Numbered from the stretch's first letter, positions 1 through 8,291 are shown. The stretch is 64,000 bases of DNA from Streptomyces spinoverrucosus (GCF_006539505.1 NZ_BJND01000026.1:103938-167937); one strand, 5' to 3'. Notes: a model not told the origin generated them from the sequence alone. Numbers and translations are program-made.

Positions 1-1
1 G

Positions 2-424
2 CTGACCACCTTCGACCTCGACGAGTACGTGTACCAGGCACTGCGTGCGGGAGCCTCCGGCTTCCTCCTCAAGGACGCCTCGGCGCGGCAGCTCGCCGAC
101 GGGGTCCGGGTGGTGGCGTCCGGCGAGGCCCTGCTGGCCCCGTCGGTCACCAAGCGCCTGATCACGGAGTTCTCGAAGCTCTCCGAGTCCCCGGGCATCC
201 CGGCCACCGCCCAGGCGGCATACGGAGACCTCACCGAACGGGAGACGGAGGTACTGGTCCTGATCGCCCAGGGCCTGTCGAACTCGGAGATAGCCGGGCG
301 CCTGGTCGTGGCCGAGTCGACGATCAAAACCCACGTCAGTCGCATCCTGGTGAAACTGGGCCTCAGGGACCGCACACAGGCGGCGGTGTTCGCCTACGAG
401 GCCCGCTTGGTGACACCGGGCTGA
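2..424 (+). CDS. LuxR/NarL-type response regulator, C-terminal part
   Basis: The frame is open from the window edge, so the N-terminus lies outside. What is visible begins inside the receiver domain (LTTFDLDEYVYQALRAGASG, then FLLKD, where K is the conserved receiver lysine) and continues into a LuxR/GerE helix-turn-helix (LTERETEVLVLIAQGLSN through ESTIKTHVSRILVKLGLRDR). This is the standard output half of a NarL-family two-component regulator that binds DNA as a dimer. A sensor kinase gene would be expected just upstream, outside the window. It points toward the polyketide operon tail-to-tail, and whether it belongs to that cluster cannot be told from here. Confidence 0.93.
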   Translation: MTTFDLDEYVYQALRAGASGFLLKDASARQLADGVRVVASGEALLAPSVTKRLITEFSKLSESPGIPATAQAAYGDLTERETEVLVLIAQGLSNSEIAGRLVVAESTIKTHVSRILVKLGLRDRTQAAVFAYEARLVTPG

Positions 425-535
425 GCGACGGCGCTGTCCTCACGCTGCGGCGAGCTCGCGATCCGCGTCTCCCGGGCATGGCCCGCCCCCGCTGTCTGGG
501 GCCGTTCCTGCTGTAGACCCGGATGTGCCAAACGG

Positions 536-676
536 TCAGTTGACGCTGCGCCAGATGTGCTCCTCCGCCTCCTCGTCGTAGTCGTCCCGGCCCTCGTCGC
601 CGCGGGGCGCCCGCTCGGGTGCCACGAGGTGGTCGTCGGCTCTGCCGATGCTGTTCTGCTGCACGGGATCATTCAT
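536..676 (-). CDS. 46-aa acidic small protein at the end of the polyketide operon
   Basis: A short frame starts at ATG 676 and overlaps the last 8 bp of the PPTase gene, so it could be translated by coupling. The peptide starts MNDPVQQNSIGRADDH and is strongly acidic toward the end (DEGRDDYDEEAEEHIW, then RSVN). It has no Cys, no signal peptide and no recognised domain. The overlap matches the style of the rest of this operon (4-bp overlaps), which is the main argument that it is real. No strong ribosome site is seen apart from AGGATGGA about 15 bases upstream. Function unknown; an acidic accessory protein for the synthase is a guess. Confidence 0.5.
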   Translation of the reverse strand: MNDPVQQNSIGRADDHLVAPERAPRGDEGRDDYDEEAEEHIWRSVN

Positions 677-1403
677 GAAGGCGGTCCGTCCATCCTGTCT
701 TCAGGGCTGTCTCACGAACGGGGGTTACGAACACCGGTTCCCGGGGCGGTTTGCCCGCGGACAAGCCCACCGCGGCGACGTATCCGCCAGGGAGCCGGAA
801 GGCTCTGAACTCCGCCGCGGCGTAAGGGGTGCGCGCGGCGAGCGGGAAGTGGGCACCCCGGCACTCGAACCCGATGTTCCGTAGGCCGGCGCGCAGGCCC
901 TGGCCGGTCAGTTTGGCCGCCGCTTCCTTCAGCACCCACATGGCCGCCCGGCGTTCCGCGTCCCGCGGCACGGCGTACAAGGCCGCCCGCTCGCCGGGGC
1001 CGAGGAAGGCGTCGTCGGGCAGCCGGGCCACGCGCGCCACCTGCTCCGTGTCGACCCCGACCCGGGCCCCGAGGGCCACGGCCGCCAGTGCGTACCGACC
1101 GCTGTGCGCGATGCTCAGCGACAACTGCGGCCTGCCCACCACGTACGGCTGCCCGCCGGGGTGCTGCCCGGTGCGCAGGGTCGTCCATGGAGTGCCGACG
1201 ATCGATGCGGCCGCCCGGCGCGCCAGCCACCGCCCGATCAGCGAGCGGGTCCGGTCCGCGGCCAGCCGCTTGCGCAGGATCCGCTCCCGTTCGGTCGGCA
1301 CCAGCACCTCGAACACCGTGCGTGCGAGCTCCTCGGTGCCCGGGGAGCGCAGATCGTGCGCGAGGAGCAGCACGCGCGGCGAGGCGGCGGCGACCGGCGT
1401 CAT
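669..1403 (-). CDS. Sfp-type 4'-phosphopantetheinyl transferase
   Basis: Transfers phosphopantetheine from CoA to the serine of carrier proteins, most simply the ACP encoded upstream in the same operon. The 244-aa protein shows the family motifs in order: SIAHSG, GVDTE (usual GVDxE, metal-binding acid residues) and WVLKEAAAKLTG (WxxKEAxxK). Start ATG 1403 overlaps the TGA of the 63-aa gene by 4 bp; longer frames upstream are shadows of that gene. A dedicated PPTase inside an aromatic polyketide cluster is uncommon; jadM of the jadomycin cluster is the precedent I recall, which fits the JadR1-type regulator here. Confidence 0.9.
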   Translation of the reverse strand: MTPVAAASPRVLLLAHDLRSPGTEELARTVFEVLVPTERERILRKRLAADRTRSLIGRWLARRAAASIVGTPWTTLRTGQHPGGQPYVVGRPQLSLSIAHSGRYALAAVALGARVGVDTEQVARVARLPDDAFLGPGERAALYAVPRDAERRAAMWVLKEAAAKLTGQGLRAGLRNIGFECRGAHFPLAARTPYAAAEFRAFRLPGGYVAAVGLSAGKPPREPVFVTPVRETALKTGWTDRLHE

Positions 1404-1591
1404 GCGTCCCCCAGGCCCAGCCGTCCGAGGTGGGCGGCCACCGCTGCGGCGCTGCGACCCTCCGTCGACTCCTCCTGCGGACCGGTGGCCGCGGTGCGCA
1501 CCGCTCCGGGCGCGAAGATGCTCAGGGCCACCAGCAGCGGGTGGTCTGCGTCCTCGGCCATCCCGACGATCGTGTCCATCAGAGCGCTCAT
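1400..1591 (-). CDS. 63-aa protein of unknown function in the polyketide operon
   Basis: Begins at ATG 1591, which overlaps the stop of the lipocalin-like gene (ATGA), and ends in an ATGA overlap with the PPTase start, so it sits in an unbroken chain of coupled genes. The product begins MSALMDTIVGMAEDADHP, has a hydrophobic stretch (LLVALSIFAPGAV) too short for a convincing membrane segment, then an Ala-rich tail. I recognise no family. Its position between tailoring proteins and the PPTase implies it is translated in fixed ratio with them; a chaperone or carrier-protein partner role would be speculation. Confidence 0.6.
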   Translation of the reverse strand: MSALMDTIVGMAEDADHPLLVALSIFAPGAVRTAATGPQEESTEGRSAAAVAAHLGRLGLGDA

Positions 1592-1989
1592 CGTGCACCC
1601 CCGGACCGCTCGGCCCTGCGCCACACGAGGACGCGCCGCTGCGGACGCGCGTCCACCTCCCGGGTGGCGCGGACGGTGAGGACGTCTCCGTGGAGTTCGG
1701 CGTCCCGTGACTGCTCGATGCCGATCCAGTCGGGGCGTGACGAGATCCGGATGTGGTGCACAACCTTTCCGTCCCGCACTCGCCACTCGCCCGCGTATCC
1801 CATGTACGAGGGGCCCGGTGCCGTAGCCGGTGCGGTGGGCATCATGCTCACCGAGACGTGGCCGTCGGGCGTGTAGATCAGCATGCCCGACGGGGACGGT
1901 CCCAGCGGGCCCTCTCCCACGGGCCGCCCGGCCTCGTCCACGTCGTGGAAGGCGTCCAGGTGCCACACACCGACGATGTCCTGGGTCAT
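1588..1989 (-). CDS. lipocalin-like domain protein
   Basis: A 133-aa protein beginning MTQDIVGVWHLDAFHDVDE, with GMLIYTPDGHVSVSMM in the middle and alternating beta-strand pattern throughout. This is the lipocalin-like family (the one with IxGxWxL near the start), small beta-barrels found as accessory proteins in polyketide clusters. Start ATG 1989 is chosen because AGGA lies 10 bases upstream and the family begins there; a longer frame to 2037 adds only non-homologous sequence. Located between the alpha/beta hydrolase (16-bp gap) and the 63-aa gene (4-bp overlap). A ligand-binding or cyclisation-assisting role on the polyketide is inference. Confidence 0.8.
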   Translation of the reverse strand: MTQDIVGVWHLDAFHDVDEAGRPVGEGPLGPSPSGMLIYTPDGHVSVSMMPTAPATAPGPSYMGYAGEWRVRDGKVVHHIRISSRPDWIGIEQSRDAELHGDVLTVRATREVDARPQRRVLVWRRAERSGGAR

Positions 1990-2005
1990 GTCCGGTCCTG
2001 CTTTC

Positions 2006-2923
2006 CTAGCGTGGGTGTGATCGGGTCGCTGGTGCAATCGGGGGTCTGTGTTCCGACTCCCGCCACCGCAGGCACTCCTCGACGAAGCCGAGCGCCCTGA
2101 GGTGGTAGGCGCGGGCCGTCCAGCCGAGGCTGATGTTGTGGCCGGCGTCGGGCTGATGGTCCGTCACTACGCGGGGCGCCGAGCTCAGCCGTGACCGCAG
2201 CCGGGCGACCGCCTGCTGGTCGTGCTGCCACCAGGCCTCGTGCTCGGCGAAGGTGAACCGGACCGGCACCCGGATCCGCCCGGCGAACTCGGCGAACTCC
2301 TCCGGCCAGCGGACGGCGTCCGCGAGCTCGCGCGGCGGAACCGAGGCGACCACGGTGCCGCTGGCCCGGAACGTCCCCGGCGGATACAGCCGCAGCGGCC
2401 CCCAATTGAGCCGCCAGCTCTGTCGCCCGCGCGTGTCCGGGGCACTGAGGGGCACTGCGTACTCGCCGCCGCAGCCGGAGACGTCGAGGCCGAGCAGATC
2501 CGGCACCATGCCGTCCGCGGCGATCCGCAGCGCCGGCTTGCCGCCGAAGGAGTGGGCGAGGAGGAAGACGCCGCTGCCCGTGTCGAACCGCGCCGACAGG
2601 AAGCGCAGGGCCGCGCTGAGCGTCGCCGCCTGCTCCGCGATCCCCTGCCCCTGGGGCAGCTGCCGGGCCGACAGGCCGTAGCCCGGGCGGTCCACGGCCA
2701 CGGCCGCGAACCCGAGGCTCGTCGCGAGGTCGAGGAACGACGTGTCGGGGTGGGACGGTCCGTGGAAGTACGAGGAGCTCATCCCGGCTCCGTGCAGGGC
2801 GACGACCGTCGCCCTGCACGGAGCCTGTGACGGGAGGGCGAGCAACGCGGACAGGGTGATGCCGTCCGCGTCGAGGGTGATGCCGCGCGCTCCCGCCGTG
2901 GCGGCCGGCTGTGCCACCGTCAT
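2006..2923 (-). CDS. alpha/beta hydrolase of the polyketide operon
   Basis: A 305-aa alpha/beta-hydrolase-fold protein: oxyanion region ALHGAGMSS (about 42-50), nucleophile elbow LLAHSFGGKPAL with Ser125, and a C-terminal DAGHNISLGW supplying the likely catalytic His. ATG 2923 overlaps the stop of the aromatase gene by 4 bp, so upstream extension of the frame is not needed. In aromatic polyketide pathways such hydrolases release, cyclise or edit the bound chain, or cleave an ester later on. Here it could offload the ACP-bound polyketide, but this is inference from position only. Confidence 0.87.
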   Translation of the reverse strand: MTVAQPAATAGARGITLDADGITLSALLALPSQAPCRATVVALHGAGMSSSYFHGPSHPDTSFLDLATSLGFAAVAVDRPGYGLSARQLPQGQGIAEQAATLSAALRFLSARFDTGSGVFLLAHSFGGKPALRIAADGMVPDLLGLDVSGCGGEYAVPLSAPDTRGRQSWRLNWGPLRLYPPGTFRASGTVVASVPPRELADAVRWPEEFAEFAGRIRVPVRFTFAEHEAWWQHDQQAVARLRSRLSSAPRVVTDHQPDAGHNISLGWTARAYHLRALGFVEECLRWRESEHRPPIAPATRSHPR

Positions 2924-3870
2924 GGACGGTCGCCCCCGGCGCGCTCCTCGGCGAACGCCTTGGCAAGGCCGAGGGTCGCCATGCTGTTGGTGCTGAGCGC
3001 CGTGCGGACGTAGTCGATCGCGTTCTGCACGGTCGCGTCCGTTCCCAGGATTTTCGCGATGTTCTCGGTGTTGACCGTGAACGTGTGCTGCGAGGAGGCC
3101 GTGACGCCGTCCTCGGTCGGCGTGATGGTCCAGCGGCCGGTGTGCAGCGTGATGAGGGCCGGCAGGGTGACCTGCTTGTAGGCGATCCGGTGGTGCGGCA
3201 GGCACACGCGGTACGACTTCGTGGTGTGTGAGGTGCCGTCCTTGGACAGGGTGTCCATCTCGAGCGTCTGCAGCCCCGGCGCCGGCTCCTCCAGCCGCAC
3301 CGCGAGGACGTGCGGCAGACGATCGGTCCACAGGTCCGCCCGGTCGATGAAGTCGTACACGTCCCGGGCGGTGCCCCTGATCGTGACCGTGTCCTCGAAG
3401 GAGCAGGTCAGCGCGTCGGTGCTGCCGTCGGATTCGGCTGTGGCCTTCAGCGACTCCAGCTCGGAGCGGGAGTTGCGGTCCACGACCTCGTCGAGCCGGG
3501 TGAGGTTCTCGTCGTCGACCGCCCGGTAGTCGTGGTCGAGGCGCACCAGCGTGTCGCCGGAGGGGAGCGCCTCGATGTGCCAGGTGCCGCCCATCGCGGC
3601 CACCGGGGGCATGCTGACCTCCTGCCGGAACCGGATGCGGAGGTTCTCCGGGTCGAGGGTCCGGTGGGACGTCCAGTTCTTCACGGTGTCGCCGGCCGTG
3701 GCCCAGATGCGGATGCGCTCCTCGCGTTCGCCGCGCTCCACATGGTCGACGTAGATGTTCGGAGGGAAGAGCCGGGGCCAGTCCTCGACATGCGCGAGCA
3801 TGCGGTAGACGGTTTCGGCGGGGGCGGAGATCTTGATCTCGTGACGGGACTCGCGCAGCTCCGACGGCAT
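2920..3870 (-). CDS. didomain polyketide aromatase/cyclase
   Basis: A 316-aa protein made of two SRPBCC (helix-grip) domains: the first from ESRHEIKISAPAETVYRM (about 5-150), the second from FEDTVTIRGTARDVYDFIDR (about 155-305). This is the first-ring aromatase/cyclase layout (ActVII, JadD type) used for chains whose C9 keto group has been reduced, which agrees with the ketoreductase gene just upstream. Start ATG 3870 (MPSELRESRHEI) is preferred over an upstream in-frame ATG because homologues begin there and a GGAG-type site precedes it. It acts in the cytosol on the ACP-bound poly-beta-keto chain. Confidence 0.93.
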   Translation of the reverse strand: MPSELRESRHEIKISAPAETVYRMLAHVEDWPRLFPPNIYVDHVERGEREERIRIWATAGDTVKNWTSHRTLDPENLRIRFRQEVSMPPVAAMGGTWHIEALPSGDTLVRLDHDYRAVDDENLTRLDEVVDRNSRSELESLKATAESDGSTDALTCSFEDTVTIRGTARDVYDFIDRADLWTDRLPHVLAVRLEEPAPGLQTLEMDTLSKDGTSHTTKSYRVCLPHHRIAYKQVTLPALITLHTGRWTITPTEDGVTASSQHTFTVNTENIAKILGTDATVQNAIDYVRTALSTNSMATLGLAKAFAEERAGGDRP

Positions 3871-3898
3871 GGTGTACTCCTTCGCGCTCGGTGGATGG

Positions 3899-4684
3899 TC
3901 AGAAGTTGCCAAGGCCGCCGCAGACGTTCAGGGCCTGGGCGGTGATGGACGCCGCCGTGTCCGTCATCAAGTAGCCGACCAGGCCTGCCACTTCCTCGGC
4001 GGTGGAGTAGCGGCCCAGCGGGATCTTGGCCTGGAACTTTTCCAGGATCGCCGCCTCCGAGGCACCGGACAGGCGGGAGTAGTTCCGCCGTACGTGCTCG
4101 GCCATCGGGGTCTCGACATAGCCCGGGCAGACGGCATTGACCGTGATGCCGGTGGGAGCCAGTTCGTTGCCCAGCGCCTTCGTGAAGCCGACGACGCCGT
4201 GCTTGGAGGCGGAGTACGGGGCGCCCAGGACGACGCCCTGCTTGCCGGCCGTGGAGGCGATGTTGATGATGCGCCCCCAGTCCTTGTGCCGCAGTCCGCC
4301 CGTGGTCAGCACCTCGCGGGTCATGCGGAACACGCTGTTGAGGTTGGTGTCGATGATGTCGTCCCACAGCTCGTCGGAGATGTCGGCTGTGACTCCGCCG
4401 CCGGGGATCCCCGCGTTGTTGACGAGCACGTCGACCGTGCCGAACCGCTCGACGGCCGCCTGGACGAATCCGCGGATCGAGTCCAGGGATCGAACGTCCA
4501 GGACGACGCCGTCCACGTCGAGCTGCTCCTCCTGGAGCTGCTTGACGGTTGTGACGACCTTGTCCTCGGTGCGGGACCCGATGAACACCCGGTGCCCCTG
4601 CCCGGCCAGCAGCCGGGTGACGGCCAGACCTATGCCGCTGGTGGCACCCGTCACCAGGACGACCCGGCTCTTCTGCTCAGTCAT
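3899..4684 (-). CDS. polyketide C9 ketoreductase (ActIII family)
   Basis: A 261-aa short-chain dehydrogenase: cofactor loop VTGATSGIG near the start, NNAG motif, catalytic Ser in INIASTAGKQG, Tyr and Lys in PYSASKHG, and the NADPH-type arginine region after GSRTE. Sequence features (DTNLNSVFRMTREVL, CPGYVETPMAEHVR) are those of type II PKS ketoreductases. It reduces one keto group, normally C9, while the chain is still on ACP. ATG 4684 is preceded by AAAGAGGGGA. It lies between ACP (66-bp gap) and aromatase (28-bp gap), the usual minimal-PKS order. Confidence 0.95.
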   Translation of the reverse strand: MTEQKSRVVLVTGATSGIGLAVTRLLAGQGHRVFIGSRTEDKVVTTVKQLQEEQLDVDGVVLDVRSLDSIRGFVQAAVERFGTVDVLVNNAGIPGGGVTADISDELWDDIIDTNLNSVFRMTREVLTTGGLRHKDWGRIINIASTAGKQGVVLGAPYSASKHGVVGFTKALGNELAPTGITVNAVCPGYVETPMAEHVRRNYSRLSGASEAAILEKFQAKIPLGRYSTAEEVAGLVGYLMTDTAASITAQALNVCGGLGNF

Positions 4685-4750
4685 TTCCCCTCTTTCCCTG
4701 CGGTTTTTCACGGTGATGTCGCACTGAGTCGTCGCTCTGCGGTGGCGTGC

Positions 4751-5014
4751 TCAGGCGGCCTGGTCGAGCAGGTGGGCGGAGACGGCGTCGAGGAGGGCGC
4801 GGGGAGTGCTCGCCTCGCCCACGACGGTCTCGTCCAGCTCGATGCCGTACTCGCGCTCGACGCGGCTGGCGGTCTCCAGCAGGGCGAGCGAGTCGTAGCC
4901 GATGTCGGCGAAGTCGGTGTCGATGATGTCCCCTTCGAGGCCGGTGCCCTCAGGGGCGCCGGAGCCTTCGAGGAGGATCCGCTTGAGGTCGTCGAGCGTG
5001 AAGGTGCGGGACAT
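4751..5014 (-). CDS. type II PKS acyl carrier protein
   Basis: An 87-aa acidic protein with the carrier signature DIGYDSLALLE; Ser42 is the phosphopantetheine attachment site. It carries malonyl units and the growing chain between KS-alpha/CLF, ketoreductase and cyclases. ATG 5014 has AGGAAGG 8 bases upstream. The Sfp-type PPTase encoded at the distal end of the same operon is the likely activating enzyme. Confidence 0.96.
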   Translation of the reverse strand: MSRTFTLDDLKRILLEGSGAPEGTGLEGDIIDTDFADIGYDSLALLETASRVEREYGIELDETVVGEASTPRALLDAVSAHLLDQAA

Positions 5015-5088
5015 GGGGAGCCTTCCTTCTTGTTTCTGCTTGTTCCTGATACGGCTTTCTGGGGGCGGGGGAGGGATTGGGGCGGCGC

Positions 5089-6282
5089 TCAGGAGCGCAC
5101 GACCATGGCCGAGTTGAAGCCGCCGTGGCCCCGGGCGAGGACGAGCGCGGTGCGCAGGCGGGCCGCGCGCGGCTGGGAGACGACCAGGTCGAGGCCGTAG
5201 CGTTCGGCCGGCTCGGTGTGGACCGTCGGCGGGATCGTGTCCTCGCGCAGGGCGAGGAAGGCTGTGGCGAGATCGAGCGCCGCGCCCCCGGCGTACAGCC
5301 GTCCCGTCATCGTCTTCGGCGCGGTGACCGGTACGCCGTGCGGTCCGAAGACCTCGACGATCGCCTCGGCCTCGACGCGGTCGAGCTCCGGCTCGGCCGC
5401 CGCGTCGGCGAAGACCACGTCCACGTCGGCGGCGGTCACGCCTGCATCCGCGAGGGCGAGCTCCACGGCCTTGCGCAGGCCGGGTTCGCGTCCGTCGAAG
5501 GTGGCGGCGTACCCGGCGATCTCGCCGTACACCTCGGCGCCGCGGGCCCTCGCGGAGTCACCCGACTCCATGATGAGCAGGGCGCCGCCCTCACCGGCCA
5601 CATGGCCGACGGCCCGGTCATCGAAGGGCAGGTAGGCGCGGGTCGGCTCCTCGGCCGTGCTGAGGCGGCCGCTGGTGTGCAGTCCCACCCACCCCCAGGA
5701 GCACAGCAGCGCGTCCACGGCGCCGGCGACGACGAGGGAGGTGCCCTTGCGGATCTGGCGCCGTGCCTGGGCCACCGCGTCCAGCCCGCCGGCCTGGTCC
5801 GTGACGACCACTCCGCTGGGGCCCTTCATGCCGTTGCGGATGGAGATCTGGCCGGTGTTGACCGCGTAGAACCAGGCGAACGACTGGTACGCGCTGACGT
5901 ACTGGCTGCCTTTGCTCCACAGGTTCTTCAGCTCCTGCTGGCTGAACGCGAACCCGCCCGCCGAACTCGCGGTGCTCACGCCCATGCTGAACTCGGGCAG
6001 TTCGGCCGGCCGCACACCGGCGTCGGCGAGCGCCCAGTCCGCCACGACGAGGGAGAGCCGGGTGACCCGGTCGGTCTGCGGCATCAGCCGGCTGGGCAGT
6101 TGCCCCTCGGCCGTGAAGTCGCTGATCTCACCGGCGAGCCGCGCCGGGTACCCGGAGGCGTCGAAATGGGTGAGCGGGCCGATGCCGCTCTTGCCGGCGA
6201 GAGTGGCGTTCCAGAAGTCCTGCTCGCCGAGCCCGTTGGGCGCCGCCACGCCCAGACCGGTCACCACAACTGAGGCCGTCAC
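5089..6282 (-). CDS. ketosynthase beta subunit / chain length factor
   Basis: A 397-aa ketosynthase-fold protein in which the active-site cysteine is replaced: VVVTDQAGG has Gln163, the hallmark of CLF subunits, whose glutamine helps decarboxylate malonyl-ACP. It pairs with KS-alpha and sets chain length. The length-gating strand reads GGFAFSQQELKNLW: the Phe is kept, while the next two gate positions are Ser and Leu, closer to what I recall for decaketide (angucycline-type) CLFs than for octaketide ActI-ORF2. Chain length from this is only suggestive. ATG 6282 overlaps the KS-alpha stop by 4 bp, giving coupled 1:1 synthesis. Confidence 0.96.
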   Translation of the reverse strand: MTASVVVTGLGVAAPNGLGEQDFWNATLAGKSGIGPLTHFDASGYPARLAGEISDFTAEGQLPSRLMPQTDRVTRLSLVVADWALADAGVRPAELPEFSMGVSTASSAGGFAFSQQELKNLWSKGSQYVSAYQSFAWFYAVNTGQISIRNGMKGPSGVVVTDQAGGLDAVAQARRQIRKGTSLVVAGAVDALLCSWGWVGLHTSGRLSTAEEPTRAYLPFDDRAVGHVAGEGGALLIMESGDSARARGAEVYGEIAGYAATFDGREPGLRKAVELALADAGVTAADVDVVFADAAAEPELDRVEAEAIVEVFGPHGVPVTAPKTMTGRLYAGGAALDLATAFLALREDTIPPTVHTEPAERYGLDLVVSQPRAARLRTALVLARGHGGFNSAMVVRS

Positions 6283-7550
6283 GCCGCACTCCTTTCAGGC
6301 TGGGCCAGCACCATGGCGCTCTGGAACCCGCCGAAGCCGCTGCCGACCGTGAGGACGGCGTCGATGAGCTGATCGCGGGCGGTGAGCGGCACGTAGTCCA
6401 GGTCGCACTCGGGGTCGGGAGTGTGCAGATTCGCAGTGGGCGGTACGACGTTGTTCTGGATCGCGAGGATCGACGCGGCGATCTCGATGGATCCGATCGC
6501 GCCCAGCGAGTGCCCCACCATGGACTTGATGGAGCTCACCGGTGTGCGGTACGCGTGGTCGCCCAGGCTGCGCTTGAACGCGGCGGTCTCGTGGCGGTCG
6601 TTCTGCTTGGTCCCCGAGCCGTGCGCGTTGATGTAGTCGATGTCCGTGGGGTGCATCCGGGCCTCGTCGAGGGCGACGGTGATCGCCTCGGCCATCTCCG
6701 CGCCGTCCGCGCGCAGCCCCGTCATGTGGTACGCGTTGCTCCGGGTCGCGTATCCCGCGATCTCCGCGTAGACACGGGCGCCCCGGCGCCGCGCGCTCTC
6801 GAGTTCCTCGAGGACGAACACCGCGGCGCCCTCGCCGAGCACGAACCCGTTGCGGGTGCCGTCGAAGGGCCTGGAGGCGCGCTCCGGCTCGTCGTTGCGT
6901 GGGGTGGTGGCCTTGATGGCATCGAAGCAGGCGAGGGTAATCGGCGAGATCGGTGCATCGGTGGCGCCGGCGACCACGACGTCGGCCGTGCCCTCGCGGA
7001 TCAGCTCGGCTGCGTAGCCGACCGAGTCGAGCCCGGAGGTGCAGCCCGCCGACACGACGCTGCTCGGTCCCTGCGCGCCGACCGTGCGGGCGACCTCTGC
7101 CGCGAAGGAGCTCGGCACGAAGTAGTTGTAGAAGTGCGGGTCGGCGCGGGTGTGGTCGACCAGGTCGAGGCGGCCGTCGTCGCTGACCATCCGGTAGTCC
7201 TCGTCGAGGCTCATGGTCGAGCCGACGGCGGTACCGACGGTGACGCCGATCCGGTAGGGGTCGAGCGCGTCGAGGGCCAGGCCGCTGTCGGCGACGGCGC
7301 CGCGCGCGGCGACCACCGCGAACTGGGCGGCCCGGTCCATCCGCCGGACCTCCTGCGGGGTCAGGCCGTGCACGTAGGGGTCGAAGTCGACCTCGGCGGC
7401 CACGCGGGAGCGGAAGGGGGAGGGGTCGAAGAAGGTGATGCCCCGGGTCGCGGTGCGTCCCTCGGTCAGCAGTTCCCAGAACTTCCGGGCGCCGACCCCG
7501 CCGGGGGCGATGACCTCGACGCCGGTGATGACGACTCGTCGCGCGGTCAC
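6279..7550 (-). CDS. ketosynthase alpha subunit
   Basis: Condensing enzyme of the minimal PKS, 423 aa. Catalytic Cys170 lies in VVSAGCTSGLD, and the two catalytic histidines are His310 (INAHGSGT) and His347 (KSMVGHSLGA), at the normal positions for the family. The start is GTG 7550, overlapping the stop of the cyclase gene (GTGA); a longer upstream frame is a shadow of that cyclase. It forms a heterodimer with the CLF encoded immediately downstream and extends the chain with malonyl-ACP. Confidence 0.97.
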   Translation of the reverse strand: MTARRVVITGVEVIAPGGVGARKFWELLTEGRTATRGITFFDPSPFRSRVAAEVDFDPYVHGLTPQEVRRMDRAAQFAVVAARGAVADSGLALDALDPYRIGVTVGTAVGSTMSLDEDYRMVSDDGRLDLVDHTRADPHFYNYFVPSSFAAEVARTVGAQGPSSVVSAGCTSGLDSVGYAAELIREGTADVVVAGATDAPISPITLACFDAIKATTPRNDEPERASRPFDGTRNGFVLGEGAAVFVLEELESARRRGARVYAEIAGYATRSNAYHMTGLRADGAEMAEAITVALDEARMHPTDIDYINAHGSGTKQNDRHETAAFKRSLGDHAYRTPVSSIKSMVGHSLGAIGSIEIAASILAIQNNVVPPTANLHTPDPECDLDYVPLTARDQLIDAVLTVGSGFGGFQSAMVLAQPERSAA

Positions 7551-8218
7551 TCCGCCGCCTCCCAGTGGTAGAAGCGGGTGGCGATCTGGTCGGCCGTGGA
7601 GCGCCAGCGCTCCGGGGCGTACTTCTTCACCAACGGGTCCAGGTCCGCGCAGATCTTCACGAAGCGCCGGTCGGCCTCCTTCCACGCCTGGTCGATGACG
7701 GCCGTGCCGTTCTCGCTCGGGAAGTCCTGGATGTGGAAGTAGACGCCCTGGTACGAGAACAGTTGCCGGCGCCGGGTGCCCATCCGGTACGGAAAGTCGG
7801 TGGCGTCCAGTTCGCCGAAGAGCCGGGCCACCTCGGGGATGACCTCGTCGGCGACCCGGTTCACGATCACCGTGCTGTGGAGGCCGGTCTCCTTTTCCAC
7901 CGGCGGTTCGCCCTCCCAGTGGTAGAAGGCGACGGCACGGTCGTCGGTCATGGTCGGGTCGTAGTTCTTGACCAACGGGGCGAGCCGCTCGTGGAGTTCA
8001 GCGACCCGGAATTCCTGCGCCGCTTCCTCTGCCGCCGCGTCGGCGTTCTCCCCGGTGAAGTCCTGAATATGGATGAAAACGTCGTAGTAGGTGTACAGCT
8101 GCCGACGCTTCAGACCGGATGTCCCAGATGCGACGGCCGCGTCGAAGTCGGCGAAGATCTCGGATATCTCATGGCTGTAATCCCCGTCCAGTCTGCCCGC
8201 GCTCACCACAGTGAACAT
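7547..8218 (-). CDS. tandem (two-domain) TcmI/SchA-CurD-type polyketide cyclase
   Basis: First gene of the operon, 223 aa. The sequence is an internal duplication: domain 1 (about 1-105) has GLKRRQLYTYYDVFIHIQDF and ends VAFYHWEGE; domain 2 (about 112-223) has GTRRRQLFSYQGVYFHIQDF and ends TRFYHWEAAE. Each half matches the about 110-aa TcmI ferredoxin-like fold (RRR-LF...H-Q...FY-W). TcmI proteins fold later rings of aromatic polyketides; the SchA/CurD family of spore-pigment clusters is also often two-copy. Fusion mimics the TcmI dimer. GGGAGG lies 7-12 bases before ATG 8218. Probable role: second/third-ring cyclisation after the didomain aromatase. Confidence 0.85.
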   Translation of the reverse strand: MFTVVSAGRLDGDYSHEISEIFADFDAAVASGTSGLKRRQLYTYYDVFIHIQDFTGENADAAAEEAAQEFRVAELHERLAPLVKNYDPTMTDDRAVAFYHWEGEPPVEKETGLHSTVIVNRVADEVIPEVARLFGELDATDFPYRMGTRRRQLFSYQGVYFHIQDFPSENGTAVIDQAWKEADRRFVKICADLDPLVKKYAPERWRSTADQIATRFYHWEAAE

Positions 8219-8261
8219 GCCCTGCCTCCCGTTCCGTCCGACGCATCGGATTACGCAATCA

Positions 8262-8291
8262 ACTATTCACCGGGGTTCGTCGCACGCTCAA
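8262..8291 (-). promoter_or_regulatory. candidate promoter of the polyketide operon
   Basis: On the minus strand TTGAGC (8291-8286) is followed after 18 bases by AATAGT (8267-8262), an acceptable sigma-HrdB-like pair about 45 bases ahead of the cyclase start. The surrounding 180 bases (8219-8401) hold no gene and are richer in A+T than the flanks, as expected for the main promoter. Based on pattern only. Confidence 0.35.

Noticed and set aside
536..676. 46-aa peptide as a RiPP precursor
   Set aside because: No Cys/Ser/Thr-rich core, no leader-core boundary and no maturation enzymes nearby; it is better treated as an acidic accessory peptide.
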